Assembly (NCBI GenBank): GCA_029906195.1
Contig: JARWSJ010000002.1
Span: 62,001-126,000, forward strand
Reading direction: 5' to 3'
DNA: 64,000 bases
Origin: Chitinophagaceae bacterium 26-R-25
GTDB taxonomy: Bacteria; Bacteroidota; Bacteroidia; Chitinophagales; Chitinophagaceae
The translations under genes were made by a program, and so were the position numbers. Shown in pieces: positions 42,783 to 51,476 of this stretch (positions are counted from its first letter, which is position 1; the number at the start of each line of letters is the position of its first letter). Below the pieces are notes generated by a model. The model saw nothing but the letters and a program-made list of their open reading frames with translations, was not told where the DNA came from and searched no databases.

Positions 42783-45700
42783 TCCGAAAGCATCTCCTTC
42801 ACCGCTGCCTCTATCTGCACATCCTTGCCATTCAAGAAATCTTCGTAAGGCAAAGGCACTTTAATATCTGGTTCCAGTTGAAGGTTCTCTGTCGGCCTGT
42901 TTTCTTTGCCAATAGTAGCGACCATTGGAATACCAAAGATTATTGTTGGATCGATTTGTTGTTCCCACCAAACAGCTGTGCCGGTACCGGGAACAGGCAT
43001 GCCTATTAGTTTGCCAATGCCATTTTGTTTGTAAACGTATGGGAAAATAAATGCGTCGCTATAGTTCCCCTCGCTCATCAATACGCAACTTGGCTTAGTC
43101 CAGCGACCCATTGGCTCGCCATCATTCAAACGGTTTCCTTGCGGAGCAAAATCAAGATAGCGCTTGCCACTCAGGAAAGTTGCCAGATCATCATGCAACC
43201 AGCCACCGCCGTTAAATCTTGTATCAACAATCAATGCTTTTTTGTTGAAGTTTTTACCAAGCACCGCGTCAAATGTATTGCGGAAGCTAGCGTCGTTCAT
43301 GCCTTGTACATGTACGTAGCCAACTTTGCCATCGCTGAGTTTGTCAACCATTGCCTCCATTTTCTTTGTCCAACGCTTGTACATCAGTGCGCTTTCTTCA
43401 CCAAAAGAAATGGGCTTCGCTGTTTCCTGCCAGTGTGCATTTGCTCCATCAGAAAGATCAAGCAAAATGTTTCTGTCAGCTTTGCGATTAAGCAGAGAAG
43501 CAAAATCAATACTGTCTGTAACCGGCATGCCGTCTATCTTTTCGATGATCGTGCCATTTTTGATTTTGCTGTATGATTTATCAAATGGACCACCTGCAAT
43601 CACTTCAGCAATCTTAATGCCTTTGCCTGTGTAAGTTTCATCATAGATCAAACCCAATGCAGCAGTTGCATCACCGGTAGGATTCATTGGGCTGTAGCGT
43701 CCTCCGGTATGTGAAGCGTTTAGTTCACCCAGCAGTTCACTCAGCAATTCCTGGAAATCATAGTTGTTGCTGATGTGTGGCAAAAAGCGGGCGTAATTGC
43801 CGGTCATCATTTTCCAGTCAACTTTGTGCAGGGAGGTATCATAAAATTTCTTTTGTACCTGGCGGCAAACGTGATTGTAAATGTAGGCGCGCTCTTCTGC
43901 CTGGTTCAGCACCATATCTGCATTAATGCCGATTGGGCTTACTTTCCCATTTTCATCCACTTTCACAATTGACCCTTTATTCAATACAAAAACTGCTTTG
44001 CCATCCTTGCTCATTTCAATGCCGCTTTGCGTACCGCCGAGTTTTGCCAGTACTTTCGTTTCATGCGTTCTTGGTTCTGTTACCCAAAGGTCGAAACCTT
44101 TTTCGAAGGCAGACAGGTAATAAACTTTTTCACCATCAGGCGAAACCGCATAGTCGGAAACAGTAGAACTGTTGATCGTTAATTTTGCTACGCGATTTTC
44201 CATGTTATCAATATCGGGATTCCAGCTCTTCAGAGAGGTGGCCGTGTCTTTGTGCGAAGGACCCACTTTCTTCGAGGCGTTGGCATCTGCTGTTTTATTT
44301 TTTTCAGCCTTTTCCTTTTCAGCTTTCTCTTTGTCTTCTTTTTCTTTCAGCAGTGTAAAATCATCTTTGCTCAATTTGAATCTTTCATACTGGTCCTGGT
44401 CAAAGAAGCCAACATAAATATCTACTTCGCGGCTCCCTTGCATGGCAAGTGATTTGCGGCCCTCTTTAGAGCTCACCCAACTTAATGCTTTTCCGTTCCA
44501 GCTCCATTTTACGTTGCCCTGTCCAAAGCCGCTTGTCAATGGATGTTGAATGCCATTGCTGCCGTCTGCTTTAATCAGGCCAACATTCGAAGTGAACCAA
44601 TTGCCTTCCTGGTCATCGCTTACAAGCCACTGGCTGTTTGGGCTCCAGTCGAAGTTCCAGTCGCCATCGCTGTAAGAAAAGTTGCGACCCTTTGGCAAAA
44701 CTGTTCTCGATTGTTTGGTGGCAATATTGTAGACCTTCAAAATGTTTCGCTCTTCCACATAGGCAATTTCTTTTCCGTCGGGAGAATATTTTGGTTGAAA
44801 CTCTTCTGCAGCTGTAGCAACGATCGGCTCTTCTTTTAAAACAGTAGAAGCGAAGAAATAAGGCTCGTCCTTATTCACGATAGAAGTACTGTAGATGTCC
44901 CAGCTGTTGTTTCTTTCAGCTGCATAGACAACGCTTCTTCCGTCAGGGTTCCATTGCACCATGCGCTCTTGCTGCGGTGTGTTGGTTATTCTTTTTGTTT
45001 GCGTACCATCTACACTTGTTACAAAAACTTCACCTCTGCTCACAAACGCAACTTCTTTTCCGTTTGGAGAAAGAGCGAACTCTGTAACATTTCCACTGAC
45101 AGGAAGATTTTTTTCAATGCCTTGTCTGCCATCATTGTTGATCTGAATATTCACTTTTGCTGCAGCGCCTCCTTCTTTCAATGTATAGATCTCGCCATTG
45201 TAGGTAAAACAAAGTGTATTGTCTTTGCTTGCACTCAAATGACGAACAGGATGCGTTTTGAAATCTGTAAGCTGTTGCTCTGCAGCACCAGCCGTAACAG
45301 GCATTTTATATAAATTCTGACTGCCATTTTTTTCGCTCAGATAATAAATGGATTGATTGTCGCTGCTGAACAAAGGTTCACGATTTTCGCCCTGGTGGGT
45401 ACTCTTCTTCGTGAATGTTTTTTTATCGACATCCATTATCCATATATCGCGGCATACTGAAGACGTCTGGTGTTTGCGCCATGGATCTTCATAGCCTTTT
45501 CTGTCCTGGAAAACGATTTGTGTTCCGGCATTGTTGTAGTGTGCATTTTCAAAACCGCCTGCACTTATCAGCAAGGCACGTCCACCTTTGGTGCTTACAC
45601 TATAAAGGTTTTGAAAAAGGCGCGGGCTGTAAAACAAAACGTCGCTTGCTGGCACGTTGCGCGAGCTGCCGAAAATTACTTTCTTATCGTCCGGTGAAAA

Positions 45701-46039
45701 ATCATAAGGATAGTCGCCAACGCTGTTGTAAGTCAGGCGAACCGGAACGCCGCCCGTTGCAGGCATAATAAACACATCAAAGTTTCCGTAGCGGTCACTT
45801 GCAAATGCAATTGATTTTCCATCGTGGCTCCATACAGGCATCATATCCTGTGCCTCGTGAATGGTAAGCGGAACCGCCGTTCCACCTGATGCAGGGACAA
45901 CATAAATATCTCCTTTGTAGCCGAATGCGATGTTTTTTCCATCCGGACTGATAGCGGGGTAGCGCATCCATAGAGGGTTTTCCTGCGCGGTAACGGCAAG
46001 GGAGGTTACTGACAGCAGTAGTCCTAGTAAGTACTTCAT
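42770..46039 (-). CDS. Tricorn-like S41 protease, exported
   Basis: About 1089 aa from the ATG at 46039, which gives the signal peptide MKYLLGLLLSVTSLAVTAQ. The upstream start at 46087 would add 16 non-signal residues. The first ~640 residues are WD40/PD40-like propeller blades (YPAISPDGKNIAFGYKGDIYVV; WSHDGKSIAFASDRYGNFDVF). A Lys/Glu-rich linker, then the S41 part: a His in ELNASHTGG, a PDZ-like segment (GKGIKIAEVIAGGPFD), RFNGGGWLHDDL and the Ser-Asp pair in SEGNYSDAFIFPY. The layout matches archaeal tricorn. It should degrade peptides in the periplasm or outside. Confidence 0.93.
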   Translation of the reverse strand: MKYLLGLLLSVTSLAVTAQENPLWMRYPAISPDGKNIAFGYKGDIYVVPASGGTAVPLTIHEAQDMMPVWSHDGKSIAFASDRYGNFDVFIMPATGGVPVRLTYNSVGDYPYDFSPDDKKVIFGSSRNVPASDVLFYSPRLFQNLYSVSTKGGRALLISAGGFENAHYNNAGTQIVFQDRKGYEDPWRKHQTSSVCRDIWIMDVDKKTFTKKSTHQGENREPLFSSDNQSIYYLSEKNGSQNLYKMPVTAGAAEQQLTDFKTHPVRHLSASKDNTLCFTYNGEIYTLKEGGAAAKVNIQINNDGRQGIEKNLPVSGNVTEFALSPNGKEVAFVSRGEVFVTSVDGTQTKRITNTPQQERMVQWNPDGRSVVYAAERNNSWDIYSTSIVNKDEPYFFASTVLKEEPIVATAAEEFQPKYSPDGKEIAYVEERNILKVYNIATKQSRTVLPKGRNFSYSDGDWNFDWSPNSQWLVSDDQEGNWFTSNVGLIKADGSNGIQHPLTSGFGQGNVKWSWNGKALSWVSSKEGRKSLAMQGSREVDIYVGFFDQDQYERFKLSKDDFTLLKEKEDKEKAEKEKAEKNKTADANASKKVGPSHKDTATSLKSWNPDIDNMENRVAKLTINSSTVSDYAVSPDGEKVYYLSAFEKGFDLWVTEPRTHETKVLAKLGGTQSGIEMSKDGKAVFVLNKGSIVKVDENGKVSPIGINADMVLNQAEERAYIYNHVCRQVQKKFYDTSLHKVDWKMMTGNYARFLPHISNNYDFQELLSELLGELNASHTGGRYSPMNPTGDATAALGLIYDETYTGKGIKIAEVIAGGPFDKSYSKIKNGTIIEKIDGMPVTDSIDFASLLNRKADRNILLDLSDGANAHWQETAKPISFGEESALMYKRWTKKMEAMVDKLSDGKVGYVHVQGMNDASFRNTFDAVLGKNFNKKALIVDTRFNGGGWLHDDLATFLSGKRYLDFAPQGNRLNDGEPMGRWTKPSCVLMSEGNYSDAFIFPYVYKQNGIGKLIGMPVPGTGTAVWWEQQIDPTIIFGIPMVATIGKENRPTENLQLEPDIKVPLPYEDFLNGKDVQIEAAVKEMLSEIKN

Positions 46040-46189
46040 GTTCAATTTTTTAGTTCTTAAAATTAAATAATGGCTGTGTTTATACAATAGATATTCGACA
46101 GAGGTTAAATGAAAAGGATAGGTGGTAAAGTAATAAACATGCTCAACATTTCGTAACTTATGGTTGTTATTTAATTAAAAGAGGTGGTT

Positions 46190-46678
46190 ATGGCATGTGC
46201 AAATAAAAAACTGATCGAGTCCTTGAGGGAAACGGCTTCCCGCCTTCGTAATGGTGCATATTATGCATGGGGACATCACGGCGGATGTAACTGCGGTAAC
46301 TTGCTGCAGGTAGTGACTTCGCTAACGAAAGAAGAAATTCTGAGTTATGCGCATACTACGCGTGGTGAATGGACAGAGATTGCCGAAGAGTTTTGTGAAA
46401 CCTCGCTCACTCCGGCATATCTGATGATCTCAAAACTGGAAGCTATTGGCTTAACGCCTACTGACATACACAATATCGAATACCTGGAAGATGCAGAAGT
46501 ATTAGGCAATCTTCCCGGAGGTTTCAGATGGTTGAAAAGGAACGACAGGGCCGATGTGATCGATTACTTCGAAGCCTTTGCCGATTTACTGGAAAGCAAA
46601 TTGCGCCAGCATGAAGGCCAACAACTTCTAAAAAACCTTATTGATGAAGAAGTAGAAAAACCAATCATGTACGTGTAA
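46190..46678 (+). CDS. Conserved protein of unknown function (Cys-rich GGCNCGN motif)
   Basis: A 162-aa protein from the ATG at 46190, preceded by AAAGAGG; a GTG at 46184 is possible. It is soluble and mostly helical. Near residue 28 it has YYAWGHHGGCNCGNLLQVV, with two His and two Cys that could bind a metal; an acidic C-terminal half follows (NIEYLEDAEVLGNLPGG; DVIDYFEAFADLLESKL). I do not recognise the family. A terminator follows at once. Confidence 0.8.
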   Translation: MACANKKLIESLRETASRLRNGAYYAWGHHGGCNCGNLLQVVTSLTKEEILSYAHTTRGEWTEIAEEFCETSLTPAYLMISKLEAIGLTPTDIHNIEYLEDAEVLGNLPGGFRWLKRNDRADVIDYFEAFADLLESKLRQHEGQQLLKNLIDEEVEKPIMYV

Positions 46679-46735
46679 CACAGGCAGCTCGTAGAAATAT
46701 TGTAAGCAACTCTACAAGCTCACCCTAGCGTATTT

Positions 46736-46766
46736 AGGACCTCCAGCAATGGGGGTTCTTTTTTAA
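46736..46766 (+). terminator. Terminator of the 46190 gene
   Basis: AGGACCTCC pairs with GGGGGTTCT (one G-U and one T-G pair) around AGCAAT, then TTTTT. It abuts the next word arm. Confidence 0.8.
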
Positions 46767-46866
46767 TAACTGAATAACTGAATAATTGAATAACTGAATG
46801 TTTCATTACAATCATTCACTATGACTTTCAACCTTTCAGTTATTCAGTTACTCAGTTATTCAGTCA
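46765..46866. repeat. Inverted word cassette, AATAACTG family, copy 1
   Basis: Left arm 46765-46800 (AATAACTG octamers), right arm 46835-46866 (CAGTTATT octamers). The centre TGTTTCATTACAATCATTCA and following bases are identical to copy 2 at 47588-47684. Confidence 0.9.
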
Positions 46867-46923
46867 TTTTCAATCATGCTGTTACTCAATCATTAGTTAA
46901 ATTGCACTATAAACACCCCCCCT

Positions 46924-47598
46924 ATGCTCATCAGCGCGGTTTTAAAAAAATATCAATCAACATTTCATCCGGTAATTAAATTGAAGCAAGGTGAAAAGGT
47001 TGCTGCGCTGGATCTGTCTGCAAAAAATGTTGAGCTTACGGAAGATATTTTTACAAACACACCATCATTTATTCAATTCATAGAAAACGAACGACGCAAA
47101 ACAAATGCTGCATATCTCGCCGGCGGCTATAATGAGTTGAGAAGTATTTATGGTAAAAGTGATCTTTTTGGCGGCGAGGAGCCAAGACGCCTCCATTTAG
47201 GCGTGGATATCTGGGGAAATGCCGGTACGCCAGTGTATTGTTTCCTGGGAGGAATGGTGCACAGCTTTGCCTTTAACGACAATGACGGTGATTACGGCGC
47301 CACACTTGTATTACTCCACCAATTAGATGGAGTAGCCTTTTATACCTTGTATGGCCACATCAGCTTACGCGATATTGAAGCGATAAGACCGGGTCAATAT
47401 GTTTCCATTGGACAAGAGATAGCGCATTTCGGAGCGCCTCATGAAAACGGCAACTGGCCGCCACATCTTCATTTTCAGGTGATTGCAGACATGGAACTGA
47501 GGAAGGGCGATTACCCGGGTGTATGCAAATTTTCCGAAAGAGAAAAGTATTTAGCGAATTGTCCCGACCCGAATTTGATTCTTCAAATGACTGAATAA
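46924..47598 (+). CDS. M23-family metallopeptidase without signal peptide
   Basis: A 224-aa protein. The C-terminal ~130 residues are a LasA/LytM domain with the zinc ligands of the HxxxD motif (LHLGVDIWGNAGTPVY) and the closing HLHFQV; GDYGATLVLLH and YTLYGHIS are also typical. No signal peptide or membrane segment is seen, which is odd for a peptidoglycan endopeptidase. Either export is unusual or the role is intracellular. The last codons (Thr-Glu-stop) come from a repeat arm. It is flanked by two nearly identical word cassettes. Confidence 0.88.
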   Translation: MLISAVLKKYQSTFHPVIKLKQGEKVAALDLSAKNVELTEDIFTNTPSFIQFIENERRKTNAAYLAGGYNELRSIYGKSDLFGGEEPRRLHLGVDIWGNAGTPVYCFLGGMVHSFAFNDNDGDYGATLVLLHQLDGVAFYTLYGHISLRDIEAIRPGQYVSIGQEIAHFGAPHENGNWPPHLHFQVIADMELRKGDYPGVCKFSEREKYLANCPDPNLILQMTE

Positions 47599-47684
47599 CT
47601 GAGTAACTGAATAACTGAATGTTTCATTACAATCATTCACTATGACTTTCAACCACTCAGTTATTCAGTTATTCAGTCATTCAG
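47588..47684. repeat. Inverted word cassette, AATAACTG family, copy 2
   Basis: Left arm 47588-47620 overlaps the M23 stop codon, right arm 47654-47684. The centre is the same as in copy 1. Confidence 0.9.
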
Positions 47685-47749
47685 TCCCTCTAATGTTGCT
47701 ATTCTGTTAATCAATTATGCAATGATTCTATTATTCGTAATTAAACCCC

Positions 47750-47757
47750 TATCTTTG
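47750..47757 (+). promoter_or_regulatory. -7 promoter box of the RRM gene, long leader
   Basis: A perfect TATCTTTG predicts a ~130-nt 5' leader before the ATG at 47893, long for this window and a possible site of cold or autoregulation. Confidence 0.6.
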
Positions 47758-47892
47758 CAACGCAATTGAGATATATCGCATTAGTAATTGAACATATTTT
47801 CTGCTACGCAAGTCCGCAATTAGTTAGTTAAGTATTCTTTTTACGCTGCTGTTTTACCTCAAGGTTATTTATTTAAATTTTAATTAGTTAGA

Positions 47893-48201
47893 ATGAACAT
47901 TTATGTTTCAAATTTAAGCTTCAACGTTCAGGATGAAGACTTAAGAGAGTTTTTTGCAGAATATGGTGAAGTAACCTCTGCTAAAGTGATCACCGACAAA
48001 TTCACTCAAAAAAGCCGCGGCTTTGGATTTGTTGAAATGCCAAATGACGAAGCTGCTCAAAAAGCAATCGCTGAGTTGGATGGTGGTGTTGTAGAAGGCA
48101 GAACAATCCGTGTTACAGTTGCTAAACCTCGTGAAGAGAGCAGCAACAGAGGTGGCGGTGGTTCTTTCCAAAAAAGAAGCTTCAGCAACAACAGATACTA
48201 A
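47893..48201 (+). CDS. RRM-domain RNA-binding protein
   Basis: A 102-aa protein with a single RNA-recognition motif: RNP2 NIYVSNLSF at the start and RNP1 KSRGFGFVEM near residue 41. A short Gly/Arg/Ser-rich tail (RGGGGSFQKRSFSNNRY) follows. Such glycine-rich RNA-binding proteins in Bacteroidota and cyanobacteria bind RNA in the cytoplasm, often as cold-response factors. Followed by a clear terminator. Confidence 0.95.
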   Translation: MNIYVSNLSFNVQDEDLREFFAEYGEVTSAKVITDKFTQKSRGFGFVEMPNDEAAQKAIAELDGGVVEGRTIRVTVAKPREESSNRGGGGSFQKRSFSNNRY

Positions 48202-48225
48202 TCTCTGTTTATAGACTTATAAATG

Positions 48226-48257
48226 ATGGCTCACCAGTGGTGGGCCATTGTTTTTTA
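48226..48257 (+). terminator. Terminator of the RRM gene
   Basis: Stem ATGGCTCACC/GGTGGGCCAT with loop AGT, then TGTTTTTT. Confidence 0.9.
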
Positions 48258-48285
48258 TAACTGAATGAAGGAAGGTTAAATTCAA

Positions 48286-48353
48286 AAGTAAAAATTCAAA
48301 AAGGCGGCTATCATGCGGTGGCGATTTTTTGAATTTTTACTTTTTACTTTTGC
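48286..48353. repeat. Inverted word cassette, AAAGTAAAAATT family
   Basis: Left arm AAAAGTAAAAATTCAAAAA (48286-48304), right arm TTTTTGAATTTTTAC...CTTTTGC (48326-48353). The right arm contains the -7 box of the MFS gene. Confidence 0.82.
48345..48352 (+). promoter_or_regulatory. -7-like box inside a repeat arm, before the MFS gene
   Basis: TACTTTTG matches TAnnTTTG, lies 24 bp before the ATG at 48377 and is part of the cassette arm. Confidence 0.55.
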
Positions 48354-48376
48354 ATTTGCGCTACCTTGCATCCCTT

Positions 48377-49627
48377 ATGCCAACTACGAAAAAGACCGCA
48401 GCACTTAGTTTTATCTTCATCACCTTACTAATAGACATTACTGGTTTAGGGATCATCGTTCCTGTAATGCCTAAGCTGATTGAACAATTGGTTCATGGCG
48501 ATCTTAGTGTGGCTTCGAAATATGGTGGTTGGCTTACGTTCGCCTATGCTATTATGCAGTTCGTTTGCTCTCCCATCATCGGAAACCTGAGCGATCGTTA
48601 CGGAAGAAGACCCGTGCTGTTGTTCTCGCTTTTGGGTTTTGGCATTGATTATATGTTCCTCGCATTTGCTCCTACTATTTGGTGGTTGTTTGTGGGCCGC
48701 ATCATTGCGGGAATAACCGGGGCCAGCTTCACTACTGCATCGGCTTATATCGCAGATGTGAGCACTCCTGAAAACCGCGCACAAAACTTCGGAATGATTG
48801 GTGTTGCATTTGGTTTGGGATTTATTATTGGCCCGACGGTGGGCGGTTTACTTGCAGATTTTGGCACAAAAGCTCCTTTCCTTGCCGCTGCAGGATTGGC
48901 TTTGGTGAACTTTTTATACGGTTTGTTTATTTTGCCTGAATCACTTCCAAAAGAAAACCGGAGGAAGTTTGAATGGAAACGTGCGAATCCACTGGGTTCT
49001 CTGATGGCCCTTAAAAAATATCCCGCTGTTTCCGGACTTGTTGTTTCTATTGTACTCGTTTATATCGCTGCACATGCGGTGCAAAGTACCTGGAGCTTTT
49101 ATGGAATGGAGAAATTTCACTGGAACCCCAAAATGGTAGGTATTTCCCTGGGTGTAGTGGGTCTTTGCGTAATTCTCGTGCAGGGAGGTTTGATACGGGT
49201 GGTGATTCCTAAACTCGGCCAGGAAAAAAGTGTTTATACCGGACTGGCATTGTACAGTGTCGGGTTGTTCCTTTTCGCCTTTGCAACACAAGGTTGGATG
49301 ATGTTTGTGTTTACAGCGGTTTATTGTCTTGGCGGTATTGCCGGTCCGGCATTGCAGGCCATTATATCAGGAAATGTTCCAAGAAATGAACAGGGTGAGT
49401 TACAGGGTGCGTTAACAAGTTTGATGAGTGCAACTTCTGTAATTGGCCCGTTGCTGATGACGAACCTGTTTTCAACATTTACTAAAAAAACGGCACCTAT
49501 CTATTTGCCCGGCGCTCCGTTTCTGGCGGGGGCCATTTTAATTACCATAAGTGCCGTTCTTGCTTATAGGGCTTTGCACCCCGGTCGTGCAGTTGCCGAA
49601 AGAGTTCCGGCAAATAACGAAAAATAG
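48377..49627 (+). CDS. MFS drug/proton antiporter, TetA-like
   Basis: About 416 aa from the ATG at 48377; a TTG at 48329 would translate repeat-arm sequence and is rejected. Twelve hydrophobic helices are visible. Motif A is [14 protein letters not shown] after helix 2, and [29 protein letters not shown] with [20 protein letters not shown] match the TetA(class B-like) subgroup. It probably exports a small molecule from the cytoplasm using protons. Resistance to tetracycline cannot be concluded from sequence. Confidence 0.92.
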   Translation: MPTTKKTAALSFIFITLLIDITGLGIIVPVMPKLIEQLVHGDLSVASKYGGWLTFAYAIMQFVCSPIIGNLSDRYGRRPVLLFSLLGFGIDYMFLAFAPTIWWLFVGRIIAGITGASFTTASAYIADVSTPENRAQNFGMIGVAFGLGFIIGPTVGGLLADFGTKAPFLAAAGLALVNFLYGLFILPESLPKENRRKFEWKRANPLGSLMALKKYPAVSGLVVSIVLVYIAAHAVQSTWSFYGMEKFHWNPKMVGISLGVVGLCVILVQGGLIRVVIPKLGQEKSVYTGLALYSVGLFLFAFATQGWMMFVFTAVYCLGGIAGPALQAIISGNVPRNEQGELQGALTSLMSATSVIGPLLMTNLFSTFTKKTAPIYLPGAPFLAGAILITISAVLAYRALHPGRAVAERVPANNEK

Positions 49628-49630
49628 CAT

Positions 49631-49936
49631 TTATTGCTCCTGGTCGCCTGAGCCAATTTCGTCGATCATTTGATCGTAGCCCGCTATATCGGGTTTTTTG
49701 CTTAAGACATTTCTGATCAGATAGTAGGATGCAAAAGCAAATCCATAACCAACTAATAAGGCCAGGTAAATATTTTGTTGACCAAGCATGACAAGACCAA
49801 CCACGGCACCGAGTATTTCAGCAAGAAACCATGAGATGATCATTATTGCTACCCATTTTCCTTTTGATTCGCCTTTATCCAGAGCAAGCGCACCAATTTT
49901 TTTGGAATAGTAAATTATTAGAATTATTTCCAGCAT
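49631..49936 (-). CDS. Small membrane protein, unknown function
   Basis: About 101 aa from the ATG at 49936; an upstream start at 50011 would add an unlikely basic leader. It has one N-terminal amphipathic segment (MLEIILIIYYSKKIGALA), two membrane helices (WVAIMIISWFLAEILGAVVGLVML and LALLVGYGFAFASYYLI) and an acidic tail. The layout is common among small Bacteroidota membrane proteins. No function known. Confidence 0.7.
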   Translation of the reverse strand: MLEIILIIYYSKKIGALALDKGESKGKWVAIMIISWFLAEILGAVVGLVMLGQQNIYLALLVGYGFAFASYYLIRNVLSKKPDIAGYDQMIDEIGSGDQEQ

Positions 49937-50039
49937 TTTTTCGGTTTTAAGCGGGGCAAAATACCAATATTTTTTAAATAAGTTGAGAAGTACACAATGA
50001 GGTTTTTTCACAGCAACGTCCCTATTCGTTATTCAAAGC

Positions 50040-50130
50040 GGTTTAGTGGGCGAGAAGGCTTCGACAAGCTCAGCCTGACATTCTCGTTCGCACTGTCTGG
50101 TTGAGCTTTGTCGTCTGTCCGAACCGGGTT
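50040..50130. repeat. GGCTTCGACAAGCTCAGCC repeat unit
   Basis: GAAGGCTTCGACAAGCTCAGC at 50050-50075 is followed by an imperfect inverse (GGTTGAGCTTTGTCGTCTGTC, near 50100-50120). From memory, units of this kind are scattered in many Bacteroidota genomes. The rest of the 50012-50253 gap holds only a single AATTAGG arm (50195-50229). Confidence 0.6.
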
Positions 50131-50241
50131 CATCCGGGCGAGCCTTGTAACACAGGAACGGTGATTGCGAAACATTTATTAACCATACGCCATTCAATTC
50201 CTAATTCCTAATTTCTAATTCCTAATTGTTATTTGCCTCCT

Positions 50242-50249
50242 TATCTTTG
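50242..50249 (+). promoter_or_regulatory. -7 promoter box of pheS, leaderless configuration
   Basis: A perfect TATCTTTG ends 4 bp before the pheS ATG. Confidence 0.75.
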
Positions 50250-50253
50250 CCGC

Positions 50254-51285
50254 ATGGATCAGTTGATAGAAAAAATAAAACAGTATAAAGAAGAAATTGA
50301 TGCGGCTGTGATTGACGGCGCTGCATCTTTGGAAGAATACCGTATAAAATTCCTTGGCACAAAGGGTATATTGAAAAACCTTTTCGGGGAAATGAAATCC
50401 GTTGCCAACGAAAACAAAAAGGAATTTGGCCAAATTCTGAATGATTTCAAGCAACATGCTGAAGCCAAATACGAGCAATTTAAAGAGCTTACGTCCGCAA
50501 ACGGCGATTCTGCCGCTTCATCCCTTGATCTTACTTTGCCGGGAGATGCTATTCCTGTGGGAACCCATCACCCGATTTCTATAGTGCGCAATGAGATTGT
50601 TTCTATTTTCCAGCGCCTCGGTTTTGCCATCGCTGAAGGTCCTGAAATAGAAGACGATATGCACAATTTCACCGCATTGAACCTTCCTGAGAACCACCCT
50701 GCCCGCGACATGCAGGACACTTTCTACATTTCCCAAAACCCAGATTGGTTGCTGCGTACACACACCAGCAGCGTTCAGGTGCGCGAAATGGAAAAAGGCA
50801 AGTTGCCAATCCGCATTATTTGCCCCGGCCGTGTATATCGTAACGAAACGATCAGCGCCAGGGCGCATTGCTTCTTCCAGCAGGTAGAGGGTTTGTACAT
50901 TGACGAAAATGTAAGCTTTGCAGATCTTAAGCAAACGCTTTATTTCTTCGTGCAGGAAATGTTTGGTAAAAATGTAAAAGTGCGTTTCCGTCCTTCTTAT
51001 TTTCCATTCACTGAACCAAGTGCAGAAATGGACATCAGCTGTCTTATTTGTGGTGGCAAAGGCTGTAACGTATGTAAACACACAGGTTGGGTGGAAATTT
51101 TAGGTTGTGGAATGGTCCACCCTAAAGTACTGGAGAATTGCGGAATCGACAGCAACAAATACACAGGCTTCGCTTTCGGTATGGGCATTGAGCGCATCAC
51201 CATGCTGAAATACCAGATAAAAGATTTGAGATTATTTAGTGAGAATGACGTGAGGTTTTTGAAGCAGTTTACGTCCGCCACGTAG
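50254..51285 (+). CDS. pheS: Phenylalanine-tRNA ligase alpha subunit
   Basis: About 343 aa from the ATG at 50254, supported by the promoter box that ends at 50249. The N-terminal coiled coil starts MDQLIEKIKQYKEEI. The class II core follows: HPISIVRNEIVSIFQRLGFAIAEGPEIE, motif 2 around LLRTHTSSVQVREM and ICPGRVYRNE, then FFQVEGL-like FFQQVEGLYID, FRPSYFPFTEPSAEMDI and motif 3 GFAFGMGIERITMLKY. A Cys-rich insert (CLICGGKGCNVCKHTGW) may bind zinc. It charges tRNA-Phe with the beta subunit PheT, which is not adjacent. Confidence 0.97.
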   Translation: MDQLIEKIKQYKEEIDAAVIDGAASLEEYRIKFLGTKGILKNLFGEMKSVANENKKEFGQILNDFKQHAEAKYEQFKELTSANGDSAASSLDLTLPGDAIPVGTHHPISIVRNEIVSIFQRLGFAIAEGPEIEDDMHNFTALNLPENHPARDMQDTFYISQNPDWLLRTHTSSVQVREMEKGKLPIRIICPGRVYRNETISARAHCFFQQVEGLYIDENVSFADLKQTLYFFVQEMFGKNVKVRFRPSYFPFTEPSAEMDISCLICGGKGCNVCKHTGWVEILGCGMVHPKVLENCGIDSNKYTGFAFGMGIERITMLKYQIKDLRLFSENDVRFLKQFTSAT

Positions 51286-51288
51286 AAA

Positions 51289-51476
51289 TTTACCACTAAG
51301 GCACTAAGGGCACTAAGCCTCACTAAGAAATATTCTGTATGATGTACGAAATTTAGTTGCGTGTAACAACCCCAACAATTTCGTACATTTTATTTTATAT
51401 ACCCGCTGGCATTTGTAATCAAGGGCGAATGCAATTCACCCCTACATTTTCAATTTTCAACTTTCAATTTTCCATT
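51289..51476. repeat. Half-arms of two word families
   Basis: ACTAAGGCACTAAGGGCACTAAG (51293-51328) follows pheS. A reverse TTGAAAG arm (51447-51476) lies before the acyltransferase stop. Neither has an obvious partner here. No gene in the gap. Confidence 0.6.

Noticed and set aside
46765-47684. Possible CRISPR array because of regular short repeats
   Set aside because: The repeats are 7-9 bp words with no spacers, in inverted arms, and no cas genes are nearby.
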